The notes: generated from the sequence alone by a model not told the origin. DNA of 64,000 bases from Marseilla massiliensis (GCF_016899955.1 NZ_JACJJL010000011.1:52741-116740); one strand, 5' to 3'. Counted from the stretch's first letter, positions 53,390 through 61,499 are shown. A program made the numbers and translations.

Positions 53390-53983
53390 TCAGTATCTTG
53401 ACATGTCTAATTTGATATACCAATTGCCTTTTATGGGTTTGTATATAGTGGTGTCGCTGTTTGCCTTGCCATACATCTTGTTCAGGTCTGTGTGCTCGGC
53501 TTTGTCTATGTCCTTGCGGTTTCTCAATCCGGCATCGTAGACAATGCTTTTTGATACAGTTGCCCTCATTGTGCCATGGCAGTAATACTGCATTGTGAGA
53601 CTAAGGTTTTCGGCACCTGCCGTATATGGCCCATCGCGGTCGACGAGTATGAAACCGCAACCTGTCTCGGCCAACAATGAGTCGAGCATCGTCCTGTCGG
53701 GTGCTGACAGTCCGTAAACGGGCGTGTCGGTTTCTTCGTCCGGGCCGTCAGGTGTATTGCTTTGGCGTGCTGCCGAGTCTGCCAGGGCTGTTTCATATTG
53801 GTAGAGCGGAGGGTAGTGGAAGCTGCCCACCGAGTTGTCGGCAACGATGTCGTAAATCCTGTTGAATGCCGCTTCGTGTTTTTCAAAGCTGTCCAGTATT
53901 TCATCGTCGGCTGGTGGCAAGGCCGTTTTGCAGCCTGTTGCAGACATGATGGCCACGATTGGCACTATGATTGGCTTTTTCAT
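53390..53983 (-). CDS. Lipoprotein, paralogue of the 54872-55438 product
   Basis: 197 residues from the ATG at 53981-53983, which gives a lipoprotein signal (MKKPIIVPIVAIMSATGC). No known family. Shared features with the second lipoprotein, in the same order: a helical N-terminal motif ending in -SN or -DN, a central TGCGFILVDRDG / TRCLWIGFHAPE block, a tyrosine pair (QYYCHGTMRA / TYYCKAFTSF), and the end YKPIKGNWYIKLD / YKPIDKNWYIRIQ. The duplication flanks the MORN-repeat gene. Confidence 0.65.
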   Translation of the reverse strand: MKKPIIVPIVAIMSATGCKTALPPADDEILDSFEKHEAAFNRIYDIVADNSVGSFHYPPLYQYETALADSAARQSNTPDGPDEETDTPVYGLSAPDRTMLDSLLAETGCGFILVDRDGPYTAGAENLSLTMQYYCHGTMRATVSKSIVYDAGLRNRKDIDKAEHTDLNKMYGKANSDTTIYKPIKGNWYIKLDMSRY

Positions 53984-54094
53984 ATTCCTTGTTTTTTGTC
54001 GTTCCCTTTTGTCGCTTACTGCCTGTGCCACACTCGCCGGTAGCCTTTTTCTGTAAAACTACTGTCTCGTGAATGTGTGCTATGCCTTTTTCTG

Positions 54095-54838
54095 TCATTC
54101 GTTTCCTTTGCCATGCCATTTTGTTTCCACGGCACCGGTCTCACAGTTGCATTCGTTCCATTGCCCGGTTTTTTCGCCGTTGGCGTATTGTCCGGTCACG
54201 AGATAGACGAGAGTGCCGTCGTTGCGCATCAGTTCATTGCGGTAAATGCCGTGCAGCACGCCGTTCTTGTAGTGTCTCAGTATATTCGAACGCATTCCGT
54301 GACCGTCGTCGGTCGTCTTCCATTCCATTCCGTCTTTCTTTCCGTTGGCATAGTTCGCCTCATACACAGGCTTGCCGTCGGTTTTGTCGAAATGCCGCTC
54401 CTTGCCGTTTTCCACGCTCATTTTGTAATTCTTTTCAGTGTCCAATGCACCGTTGCTGAAATATGTCCTTATCGTTCCGTCAATCTTGCCGTTGCTCATC
54501 GGGGTCTCTTTCATCACCGTCTTGCCCCCTGCATGGTATTCCGTGAACAGTCCGTCGCGCTTCCCCAAGGCATAGTTACCCGCCTCGCGCAACTCGCCGT
54601 TGCGGTAGCGGCGGTATTCTCCGTCCATCATTCCGTTTTTAAACTTCACCGTTTCCAGGTCGAGTCCGCGCTTTATTCGGTATTCGCCTTTGAGCGGTTT
54701 GCCAGATTCCCTGTTGTAATACACCGTGCGTTGGTGTTCGTCGACCACGGTAAGCAGCTCTTTCCACTCTGTTATTTTCTGTGCCGTTGCCGCTATCACA
54801 GCCCCGACGAGGGCCAATGCCATTGCAATTCGTTTCAT
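54095..54838 (-). CDS. Secreted MORN-repeat/YwqK-family protein
   Basis: 247 residues with signal peptide MKRIAMALALVGAVIAATAQ and at least six MORN-like units (NGMMDGEYRRYRNGELREAG, GKRDGLFTEYHAGGKTVMKE, NGKIDGTIRTYFSNGALDTE). Proteins of this type are annotated as YwqK-family antitoxins because YwqK protects against a Bacillus LXG toxin; a protective role here is possible but not shown. It sits between the two paralogous lipoproteins, all on the minus strand. Confidence 0.8.
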   Translation of the reverse strand: MKRIAMALALVGAVIAATAQKITEWKELLTVVDEHQRTVYYNRESGKPLKGEYRIKRGLDLETVKFKNGMMDGEYRRYRNGELREAGNYALGKRDGLFTEYHAGGKTVMKETPMSNGKIDGTIRTYFSNGALDTEKNYKMSVENGKERHFDKTDGKPVYEANYANGKKDGMEWKTTDDGHGMRSNILRHYKNGVLHGIYRNELMRNDGTLVYLVTGQYANGEKTGQWNECNCETGAVETKWHGKGNE

Positions 54839-54871
54839 AGGCAGTATTATTATTTATTGTCGTGAGTCGCA

Positions 54872-55438
54872 TTACGGGAAGTATTGTATGCGTATATACC
54901 AGTTCTTGTCGATTGGCTTATATATGTCAACCAGTTTGTATGAGTCGGAGTCGTGTCTTGCGAAAAACACTTCGTTGATGTCTTTGCCCTCTATGAGTTC
55001 CGAATGTGGCGGTGTCTTGCTGTAAATGATGTTCTTATACAGCCCGAATGATGTGAATGCCTTGCAGTAGTATGTGAACTCTACGCATGTGTCTTCGGCC
55101 ACCCCGGCATCGGGCTTACCCTTTTCCGGGGCGTGGAAGCCTATCCACAGGCATCGTGTTTCCTCGACAAGCGAATCAAGGCGTGGGCTGTAGGCTTTGA
55201 GAAAAGCGTAGAGCAACGAGTCGTCAGCTGCCAGCAGGCTGTCTGGCCCGTACCCATTGCTAGTGTAATACATGTCGCAATTGCTTTGCCACACGGTTTC
55301 TGCTGTTTGCTCGAAGCTGCTTCTTTTGGCGTTGAATATGCTTATAAGTTGACTGTCTGTCGGCATTTCCGACCAGTCGGCACATCCATACAGAAGCATA
55401 GATAGTATGATTGCCAGTGTGATACGTGTAATGTGCAT
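54872..55438 (-). CDS. Lipoprotein, paralogue of the 53390-53983 product
   Basis: 188 residues with lipoprotein signal MHITRITLAIILSMLLYGC. No family recognised. It aligns over its whole length with the other island lipoprotein (see that entry for matching blocks). The divergence is large, so the duplication is old or the pair has been under diversifying selection. It lies 33 bases upstream of the MORN gene, so they may share a transcript. Confidence 0.65.
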   Translation of the reverse strand: MHITRITLAIILSMLLYGCADWSEMPTDSQLISIFNAKRSSFEQTAETVWQSNCDMYYTSNGYGPDSLLAADDSLLYAFLKAYSPRLDSLVEETRCLWIGFHAPEKGKPDAGVAEDTCVEFTYYCKAFTSFGLYKNIIYSKTPPHSELIEGKDINEVFFARHDSDSYKLVDIYKPIDKNWYIRIQYFP

Positions 55439-55491
55439 CTCGAAAATTATTGTCGTTTATGTTGCTCCGGGTATATCATGGTGTAACAGCC

Positions 55492-56382
55492 TCATGGCTT
55501 GATGTCTGTCAGGTGCATCACACCATAGTGTTGCTCGGGGCATTCCAAGTAGAAATATCTTGTCACTTGAGTGCTGTCAGGCTGTTTTTGGAATCTCATT
55601 GCTATTTTGTGCATGTTGTTTATGGTGCCGACCGACTCAAATGTTGTTGTCTCCAGCCATTTCCAACTTGGCCTCCCGTTTCCCCACAGCATGTTTCCTA
55701 ACATATTGCCGTCGGCCAGTCGGGCCTGCAAGGCTGGCGAGCAATAGGCTTGCAGTATTTCATCGACTGATTGGCGTGACTGTTCCGGCAGCGACAGCTC
55801 ATGCATGCACAGTGCCAGGAACTCAGAGATAAAGCTTGCCTCTGTCGACAAATCCCCATCCATAACATAGTCGTGCGGGTATTGGCATACTAGATATGAC
55901 GGGGTGAAAGCCAATATTCGCGTTGTGCAGTTGTCTGTACCAGATTCGCAACAAGAAGCGTATGCGTAACAAGTAGTGGGAGAGAAGTATAGCGGGCCGA
56001 CCGTCAACTCTGTCTGTCCGACCGAGTGTTCTGCCATAAAGCTTTGGGGTGACACAACGAAATCTTTGATAACAGGCCTGCCGTCTTTGCTTATTGTGAT
56101 TCGGCTGGCATATATGGCATACCGTTGTGCTCCGATTCCGCATGTGTCGAGGTGTTCATGACCGTGGTAAAACTGCTCGATGCTCATATGCCACGCCCCG
56201 AAAGTGGTGTCGACATGTTGCGGTTGGTTTTCAAAAGCCCCGATGTCTGCAGGCACCAACCTGCTTACGGTGTCGTTATGCAGTATGTTGCGTTCCGCTG
56301 CAAGGCCTTGCCGGTTGTCCGAAAGGCTGTAGTTGTCGTTAAGCATACAAGCTGCTATAAAAACCAGAGGAACTATTTTCAT
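55492..56382 (-). CDS. Secreted protein of unknown function
   Basis: 296 residues with a short N-terminal signal (MKIVPLVFIAACMLND). No confident family. The C-terminal third (FLALCMHELSLPEQSRQSVD, then LEDC-like aromatic pattern up to GVMHLTDIKP) vaguely resembles DUF3828-type domains, too weak to use. Cysteine pairs (ASCCESGTDNC) suggest disulfides. It lies within the run of small secreted proteins on the minus strand. The gap 56383-56597 shows nothing. Confidence 0.6.
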   Translation of the reverse strand: MKIVPLVFIAACMLNDNYSLSDNRQGLAAERNILHNDTVSRLVPADIGAFENQPQHVDTTFGAWHMSIEQFYHGHEHLDTCGIGAQRYAIYASRITISKDGRPVIKDFVVSPQSFMAEHSVGQTELTVGPLYFSPTTCYAYASCCESGTDNCTTRILAFTPSYLVCQYPHDYVMDGDLSTEASFISEFLALCMHELSLPEQSRQSVDEILQAYCSPALQARLADGNMLGNMLWGNGRPSWKWLETTTFESVGTINNMHKIAMRFQKQPDSTQVTRYFYLECPEQHYGVMHLTDIKP

Positions 56383-56597
56383 TGCCGTCGTCGTCTTTTG
56401 TTGCTTTCTCCCTGTTGTCGGGCCGTTGCGCGCAGGCTTAGCCTTGGGGGCTTCATTCCCAAGGTGGTTTTACCAGTCTGTTGCTTTATCCGGCTCGCCA
56501 TGGCCGTTTGCCTTGCCATGGCTTTGGGTATCGTGTATGGCGGCATGCCGGTGGCCAACCGTTGTGTCCTATGCCGGCAGGCAATATGCAGCCATGT

Positions 56598-57149
56598 TCA
56601 GAACACATCGTTGCCCCACCATTTGTCAAATGTGCGCGGGCATATCTTGCGTATAGACTCTTCGTCGTCCTCATCCCACTCAAAATCAATCTCATACGTG
56701 CGTAGCGGCATGGAATAGCGTTCTGCTGCAAAAATGAAATAGTCTTCGTCGCCGGTCCGCTCCTCGAGAACCTCAATGACGGCATAGTCAAGTTCCTCTT
56801 GTTCCGGATAGTCGTTGTCTTCCGGGTCTTCGAGTTTGGCGAACACGTCGCACAGCGAGTCGGCATCCTCCAATGCCTTGTAGAACACTTCGCGCCCCCG
56901 GGCAATGAGCCAGAACCGGAAATAGTCGAATGAGTCATCGCTGCATCCGCCGAGCACAACGTATGCCACAGCACACAGGTCTTGCCTGTACGACATGTTG
57001 CAAAAGTGCGTCCACCAATACATATAGCCAAACAGCTCGTCTTCAGACAGCGGGGCCAGGCATTCCTTGAGGCGCCGGCCGTGGTTGGAATCTTCAATAA
57101 TCGACCAAAATCTGCCTTCGGTCATCAGCTTGGATGGGTCTTTTTTCAT
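56598..57149 (-). CDS. DUF4240 domain protein (immunity-like)
   Basis: 183 residues, acidic and cytosolic. The N-terminal segment (EGRFWSIIEDSNHGRRLKEC) and the helical core with FRFWLIARGREVFYKALEDA are DUF4240 features. The family belongs to groups of predicted immunity or antitoxin proteins found near polymorphic toxin systems; no toxin gene is visible here. It lies 73 bases downstream of the DUF4261 gene. The C-terminus ends WWGNDVF. Confidence 0.75.
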   Translation of the reverse strand: MKKDPSKLMTEGRFWSIIEDSNHGRRLKECLAPLSEDELFGYMYWWTHFCNMSYRQDLCAVAYVVLGGCSDDSFDYFRFWLIARGREVFYKALEDADSLCDVFAKLEDPEDNDYPEQEELDYAVIEVLEERTGDEDYFIFAAERYSMPLRTYEIDFEWDEDDEESIRKICPRTFDKWWGNDVF

Positions 57150-57190
57150 TTTGTTGATTTTAGGGTTGCTTTATTGTTCATGTTGCCTTT

Positions 57191-57207
57191 GGCCGCATTT
57201 TGCGGCC
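57191..57207. other. Short hairpin between DUF4261 and DUF4240 genes
   Basis: GGCCGCATTTTGCGGCC: a 7-bp stem with a three-base loop, 16 bases after the DUF4261 stop. It may mark a transcript end on the minus strand, without a T tract. Confidence 0.4.
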
Positions 57208-57222
57208 TAAGGCACCCCGGCT

Positions 57223-57981
57223 CTACCGTGGATATTCAATCTTGATGCTCTTGCCGTCCAATGCAATGGCGTCGCTTATGGTTATGGCCAGCTTCTGTTC
57301 TGCCGAAAATCCCAAGGTCTCGCCATCGTTGAGGGTCACGTTGCCATCCAATACATAGGCCGTTATGTTAAGGAGAAAGTCGCGCATGTCGTTCAGGTCG
57401 GCATTGTCGGCATACACCTCCATCTCTTCCTTGCCGAACTTTCTCATGCCGTAAGTGTATATGCCCGAGTGTTCGGCTGTGCGGTAAACGCCAAACCACA
57501 CCCAGTCTAATATCGGCAGGGCGTCGTCATACTTCTTCATCAGCGACGCCACATCGCTGTAAAAGCCCGGATGGAACACAGCCCCGTCGGTATATACGGC
57601 GGTGGCGCCATCCTGCCTGAGGCATGAAGCCACGATCTTGGTGAACAGCTTGCCGCGCTCTATCAGTCCGGCCTCCTTGCCAATCACCGAGACCATGATT
57701 TGGGCCTTGTGGTTTTTGGCCGCGTCGACGGCTTCCGGCCACATGTAGTTTGCGGCTGCGTAATGCTCGGCCTCGCCGTTCGGAACCGGGCCCGGCATAA
57801 GGGCGGCTGCCACCGTAATGTCGCCGAGTGTGCAAACCATAGCGTTGTCGCTGTCGTTGTCTGCCAGTTCGATGCCCCAGTCTGCCTTGCAGTCGTTAAT
57901 GAGTTTTGCTTTGTCCCACTGGCATTCAGACAGTAGCACGAATGCCACAAATACTCCTGTATGGTTGTTTTCTTTTCCCAT
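57223..57981 (-). CDS. DUF4261 domain protein
   Basis: 252 residues from the ATG at 57979-57981 (MGKENNHTGVFVAFVLLSEC); a longer reading adds 20 unlikely residues. The full DUF4261 pattern is present, including MPGPVPNGEAEHYAAANYMW, GATAVYTDGAVFHPGFYSDV and a C-terminal GETLGFSAEQKLAITIS. Function unknown; members are often encoded beside immunity-type genes in Gram-negative bacteria, as here with DUF4240. Confidence 0.82.
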   Translation of the reverse strand: MGKENNHTGVFVAFVLLSECQWDKAKLINDCKADWGIELADNDSDNAMVCTLGDITVAAALMPGPVPNGEAEHYAAANYMWPEAVDAAKNHKAQIMVSVIGKEAGLIERGKLFTKIVASCLRQDGATAVYTDGAVFHPGFYSDVASLMKKYDDALPILDWVWFGVYRTAEHSGIYTYGMRKFGKEEMEVYADNADLNDMRDFLLNITAYVLDGNVTLNDGETLGFSAEQKLAITISDAIALDGKSIKIEYPR

Positions 57982-58090
57982 GCTAAATTGTTTTAATCTT
58001 GTTGGAGTTTCTTTTACAGCACAGTGTGAAGGACCTGTCATTGGCCAGTGATGCTATCCGGGCCATTTTCCTTCTGCTAACTTGCTGTGG

Positions 58091-58098
58091 CAAATGTA
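58091..58098 (-). promoter_or_regulatory. Possible promoter -7 box for DUF4261/DUF4240
   Basis: TACATTTG on the minus strand matches TAnnTTTG and lies about 110 bases upstream of the DUF4261 start. No clear -33 box. Confidence 0.4.
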
Positions 58099-58121
58099 AT
58101 AAATATTCCTCAAACATTCGA

Positions 58122-58190
58122 GTGCCGTTTAGTTTTAACGTCAAAACGGCCAATGTTTGGCCGTCAGTTTGGCTTTATGCCCTCTTGCGG
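58122..58190 (+). repeat. Probable 22-bp repeat remnant
   Basis: Contains GTGCCGTTTAGTTTTAACG next to TCAAAACGGCCAATGTTTGG and CAGTTTGGCTTTATGCC, matching the 22-bp repeat vocabulary but with poor periodicity. Confidence 0.4.
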
Positions 58191-58311
58191 CAATATGTGC
58201 TTGTGCTGTTGTGACCCGTTGTGTTTGTAGGCAGTGTTTTTCATGCAGTTGGGTTTTGTTGCGTCGGCTCTTGCAAAGTGGGCGTGGGACAAGTTGTCAC
58301 AGCCCGTTCGC

Positions 58312-58477
58312 CTACCGTAAGCGCCCAATATGGCAGCTATGTTTGCCGGCAACGTTTGCCGAGTCTTTTCCGAAAGAGTCGGAATAGCGGTCCGCAGGCA
58401 AGTCTTTGAGCGCGTATTCGTAGCGCTTCCGGCCGACCTCAATCTTGTCGGTCGTGGCAGTGCTAATTCTGTTTATT
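58312..58477 (-). pseudogene. Truncated second copy of the GNA1162-like lipoprotein gene
   Basis: The minus-strand frame encodes RISTATTDKIEVGRKRYEYA, then LKDLPADRYSDSFGKDSANV, then AGK before running into unrelated codons and a stop. This matches the C-terminus of the intact gene at 58742-59437 (AISTASTDKIHAGRKCNEHV, LSNLPAGRYSESFRKDSVNV, AG). There is no upstream coding part: a TGA stop is met just before. Only about 45 matching codons remain, so a former tandem copy has been lost by deletion. Confidence 0.75.
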
Positions 58478-58625
58478 AGTTTTCAGTAGTGTTGTTTGAT
58501 TTTAGGGATATTAGAATAAAGATGAAATCTCTTGTCTTTCATGTTGGTTTCTGTTGAAGATTTTGGTGGGGGAATATGTTGCGTTTTGCCATGATGCAAA
58601 GTCATGGAATACCTGTTGAATTGCA

Positions 58626-58713
58626 AAACGTGCCGTTTCGGGCTGCAAAACGCACTGTAATGCACAATAAAACGTGCCGTTTCAGACGATGAAACGGTAA
58701 GCTTTGTTACTCT
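58626..58713 (+). repeat. 22-bp-period degenerate repeat cluster D
   Basis: AAAC cores lie at 58626, 58648, 58670 and 58692, exactly 22 bases apart. Two units read AAAACGTGCCGTTTC and the other two AAAACGCACTGTAATGCAC and GAAACGGTAAGC. It is the cleanest cluster in the window and lies just downstream of the GNA1162-like gene. Confidence 0.78.
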
Positions 58714-58741
58714 GTTGACTTGTCAATGACTACAGGGGCGG

Positions 58742-59437
58742 CTATTTCTTTATGGTGGCTTTTACCAGTTTGCTGCCTGCCACGTTGACGGAGTCCTTGC
58801 GGAACGACTCCGAATAGCGGCCGGCGGGCAGGTTAGAGAGCACGTGCTCGTTGCACTTGCGGCCCGCGTGTATCTTGTCTGTCGATGCTGTGGAGATGGC
58901 GTTGAGGAGCGTGTTGGCTATCAGGCCGGCCAGGCTGGTGCTGTTGCTGTCGTCGTCAGAGTCCACGCTGGTGTCGAGGGTTATGGCTCCCTCGCGCCCG
59001 TAGAGCGTGCGGCCCGTCTTGGTGGAGCGCAGGCGGTAGTCTATGTTTACCGTTATCTTGCCGCCAACGTTGTCGCGCCGCCAGTCCTTTATTATGGTGA
59101 AAAGGGCCGCGTCGGCGCCGAGCACATCGCGGAACTTGCCCAAGTCGCCGTCGACGAACAGCTCGGCGTCGTATGCACTCTCGTGCTGAAGCATCTCCAT
59201 CGTCATTTCCGGCGGAAATACATAGTAGCCCTTTTCGCACAGCGGGTGGTAGAGCGAGGTATAGAAGTAGTCTTTTGCCTCGGCGTGGTTGGTGTTGTTG
59301 ATGGGCGGCATGATGACTATCGACAGCGGTTGCTCCTCATACATGGCCGGGTATTGGTCGGCGAGGGTGGGCTGTGAGGTGGTGACGCAGGCTGTGAGTG
59401 TGGCGCATCCCACGATGGCGGCTATGGCTTTCTTCAT
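58742..59437 (-). CDS. GNA1162-like lipoprotein (DUF799)
   Basis: 231 residues with lipobox LTAC (Cys17). The DUF799 region follows (LSIVIMPPINNTNHAEAKDY, then YTSLYHPLCEKGYYVFPPEM, and LGADAALFTIIKDW). Neisseria GNA1162 belongs to this family and has a TolB-N-like fold. It is last in the order CsgG-like, beta lipoprotein, DUF4810, DUF799, as in Proteobacteria apart from the extra beta protein, and overlaps the DUF4810 stop by ATGA. Role unknown, probably an envelope complex. A broken second copy lies 0.3 kb downstream. Confidence 0.85.
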   Translation of the reverse strand: MKKAIAAIVGCATLTACVTTSQPTLADQYPAMYEEQPLSIVIMPPINNTNHAEAKDYFYTSLYHPLCEKGYYVFPPEMTMEMLQHESAYDAELFVDGDLGKFRDVLGADAALFTIIKDWRRDNVGGKITVNIDYRLRSTKTGRTLYGREGAITLDTSVDSDDDSNSTSLAGLIANTLLNAISTASTDKIHAGRKCNEHVLSNLPAGRYSESFRKDSVNVAGSKLVKATIKK

Positions 59438-59781
59438 TTTTCTATCTGTTTTATTATCCGTGAGATGTACCTTTCTGATTCCGGGTAGAGCTTGATTTCC
59501 TGCCGGAGGAAGCTGAGGCCTTCGTCCTTCTTGCCCGTCTTGTAGAGCAGGTATCCGTATTCGGCATACAGACCCGGCGGCACTGCGCCGCGCTTTCCGC
59601 CCTGATACTCGGTCATGCGGCGGTAGGTGTCGAGCAGTTTGGCCTGCAGCTCCTCAGTCTGCCGCTTGTTGTACTTGTAGATGGCATTGTCGTAGTTGTG
59701 CCACGAGTACAGACTCTCTGGCCCGGTGCAAGCGCATAACAGGAGCGCGGCGGCGAAAATCCACTTCAGGTTATTGCTCAT
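59434..59781 (-). CDS. DUF4810 lipoprotein
   Basis: 115 residues with lipobox LLCAC (Cys18) and the DUF4810 start LYSWHNYDNAIYKYNKRQTE, then helical TPR-like sequence (YAEYGYLLYKTGKKDEGLSF, LRQEIKLYPESERYISRIIK). Members occur between CsgG-like and DUF799 lipoproteins. Both ends overlap their neighbours by four bases, showing strict translational coupling and probably fixed stoichiometry of an outer-membrane-associated complex. Confidence 0.85.
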   Translation of the reverse strand: MSNNLKWIFAAALLLCACTGPESLYSWHNYDNAIYKYNKRQTEELQAKLLDTYRRMTEYQGGKRGAVPPGLYAEYGYLLYKTGKKDEGLSFLRQEIKLYPESERYISRIIKQIEK

Positions 59782-60113
59782 GGCAGCGTGATTTGTTTCA
59801 CCTCTTGCGTGGAAACCACAATCTTCTTCCGGTAGAGAGTCTTGTCGCCATGGCTCACGGTGACGGTGCGGGTGCCCGTTCCTATGACGTATTGTGTGCC
59901 GTGGCGTGCAGACTTCTTGCCCTTCACCACGCGTGCCGTGAACGGCTTGCCGCCGTCAATGGTCACTTGCACGTCTTTTCCGGCATACTCATTGGGGCTG
60001 ACAAACAGCAGGTAGGCCCTGTCTTCCTTGCCGCTCTGCTGCTCCACGGGAAGGTTGACCTTGCAACCGGCCATCAGCACGGGCAGCGCAAGCATTATGA
60101 TAGTCTTTCTCAT
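59778..60113 (-). CDS. Small beta-rich lipoprotein, PEGA-like
   Basis: 111 residues with lipobox LMAGC (Cys17). The mature part is short and beta-rich (VQVTIDGGKPFTARVVKGKK, GTRTVTVSHGDKTLYRKKIV), similar in pattern to PEGA-type surface domains but not a firm match. It is placed between the CsgG-like and DUF4810 genes with four-base overlaps on both sides. This gene is not part of the three-gene Neisseria arrangement, so it may be a Bacteroidetes addition. Confidence 0.7.
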   Translation of the reverse strand: MRKTIIMLALPVLMAGCKVNLPVEQQSGKEDRAYLLFVSPNEYAGKDVQVTIDGGKPFTARVVKGKKSARHGTQYVIGTGTRTVTVSHGDKTLYRKKIVVSTQEVKQITLP

Positions 60114-61036
60114 TGTTCTTCCTCTATTATGTAGTTGCCCATGTTGGTGGCGTCAATCTTTTCGGCCGTGTCCACCGTCACCACCGAATACTCCGTCTCG
60201 GGGGTGTTGCCTCCCGTGGCTGTCACCGTAGCCTGGCCCACCTTCTTGCCCGGCAGGGGAATCATGATGCCGGTCTGTGGGTTCTTCACCTTCTTGCCCT
60301 TGGTCTTTATGGCAAATGTCATGCCCTCCGTAATGCCCTGACTCTTGCCACCGGCAATGAGCACTCCGTCCGTGTCGTAGGATATGAAGTAAGTCTTCCA
60401 TGGACTGTCGGCACACTTGTTCACAATGTTCTCCACCAGTTGGCCTATGGCTTCAGATATGGCCTTGTCGCTCAGCGTTGCGTCATAGCCGGCCTGTCCG
60501 CCCACTCCGAGGGTGGTCTTTGTGGTCACTTCGGCCGAGCCTTTGGCCTCGTCGGCATATATTATAAGCCCTGTCGACACATCGACCAGCCTTACGGCCA
60601 CGGCAGCATCCACGGTTTGGGTCTTCTGAGCGGAGAACACGCGGTTCTTGCCCGTCTCCTTCCGTCCGTATTCTGTCACCGAGCCGATGATCATGTAGTC
60701 GGCTCCTACGGTCTGTGCCGTGCCGTTGCCTTTCTGGCATTCGTCAAGAAGAGAAGCAAGGTCGTTTCTCTCCAGCATTATAAACTTGCCTGTGGCGGCA
60801 AGCTTGGCCGACAGGATGTCAAGCGCCTGCTTGCCCATCGGGTCGTTCTCCTTGTCGTAGAATATGCCTTTTGCATACTGGGTCTCGTTCGAGAACCTGC
60901 CGATGGCCACCTTGCGCTTCAGGGTCAAGCCATTGTTTTCCACTTGCTGTAGCGTCTCTATGACTTCAGTCTCGCGCTGGGCCGCAGCATTTGCGACCGG
61001 AAGCATTAGCAAAAATATGAATAAAAGCCTGTTCAT
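60110..61036 (-). CDS. CsgG/HfaB-family protein
   Basis: 308 residues from the ATG at 61034-61036, which gives signal peptide LFIFLLMLPVANAAAQ; the frame is open upstream but without a signal. CsgG-type motifs: KRKVAIGRFSNETQYAKGIF, LERNDLASLLDECQKGNGT, VGADYMIIGSVTEYGRKETG and a C-terminal beta domain (VGQATVTATGGNTPETEYSV). No lipobox Cys is present, unlike E. coli CsgG. No curli genes are nearby, so a curli role is unlikely; it is the first gene of the four-gene envelope operon. Confidence 0.85.
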   Translation of the reverse strand: MNRLLFIFLLMLPVANAAAQRETEVIETLQQVENNGLTLKRKVAIGRFSNETQYAKGIFYDKENDPMGKQALDILSAKLAATGKFIMLERNDLASLLDECQKGNGTAQTVGADYMIIGSVTEYGRKETGKNRVFSAQKTQTVDAAVAVRLVDVSTGLIIYADEAKGSAEVTTKTTLGVGGQAGYDATLSDKAISEAIGQLVENIVNKCADSPWKTYFISYDTDGVLIAGGKSQGITEGMTFAIKTKGKKVKNPQTGIMIPLPGKKVGQATVTATGGNTPETEYSVVTVDTAEKIDATNMGNYIIEEEQ

Positions 61037-61188
61037 ATCGTTGTATTTTTTGTTTTTGTTGATTTCGTGTTTTGTTCGGTTACTATTCAAAACGTTTGAT
61101 GTATGTATGCGGTTGTGCCGCAATGGCATATTCAGACGGTCAGTGAGAGAGCGTGCCCTCTATTTCCCCGTGGTGTCTGAACTGATTG

Positions 61189-61196
61189 CAAATATA
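61189..61196 (-). promoter_or_regulatory. Promoter -7 box for the CsgG-DUF4810-DUF799 operon
   Basis: TATATTTG on the minus strand matches TAnnTTTG and lies about 150 bases upstream of the first gene. The -33 region lacks a clear TTTG. Confidence 0.5.
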
Positions 61197-61299
61197 CAAA
61201 ATAGTTTAGAGTAGACGGGTATTTTATACTATATTATATTTCTGTTTTTTCGGCTCTTGCTTTTCTTGAAGTAGTTTTGATTTCATTAAAGTTGTCTTT

Positions 61300-61499
61300 T
61301 AAGTAGGTGTTCAAAATTAATTGCCATCAAATTGTGCGCTCTTTCGGAGATGCATGCCAAAGTCCGAAGAGAGAGCGTAGCGGGCTACGCGACCGATGAG
61401 ACTTTGGTATGCGGCCCGAAAGAGCACACAAGATGGTGGCAAAGATATAGAGGACACCTGCAAGGTCTATTGTATCGGTTAATATTGAACAGCTACTTA
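61300..61499 (+). mobile_element. MITE copy 3 (200 bp)
   Basis: Same length and palindromic design as copies 1 and 2, with ends TAAGTAGGTGTTC and GAACAGCTACTTA; closest to copy 2. It sits in the spacer between the CsgG operon promoter and the DUF3737 gene. Confidence 0.9.

Noticed and set aside
60110..61036. Curli biogenesis role for the CsgG-like protein
   Set aside because: No CsgA/B/E/F genes are nearby and the protein lacks the lipidated Cys; gene order matches the DUF4810/DUF799 set instead.
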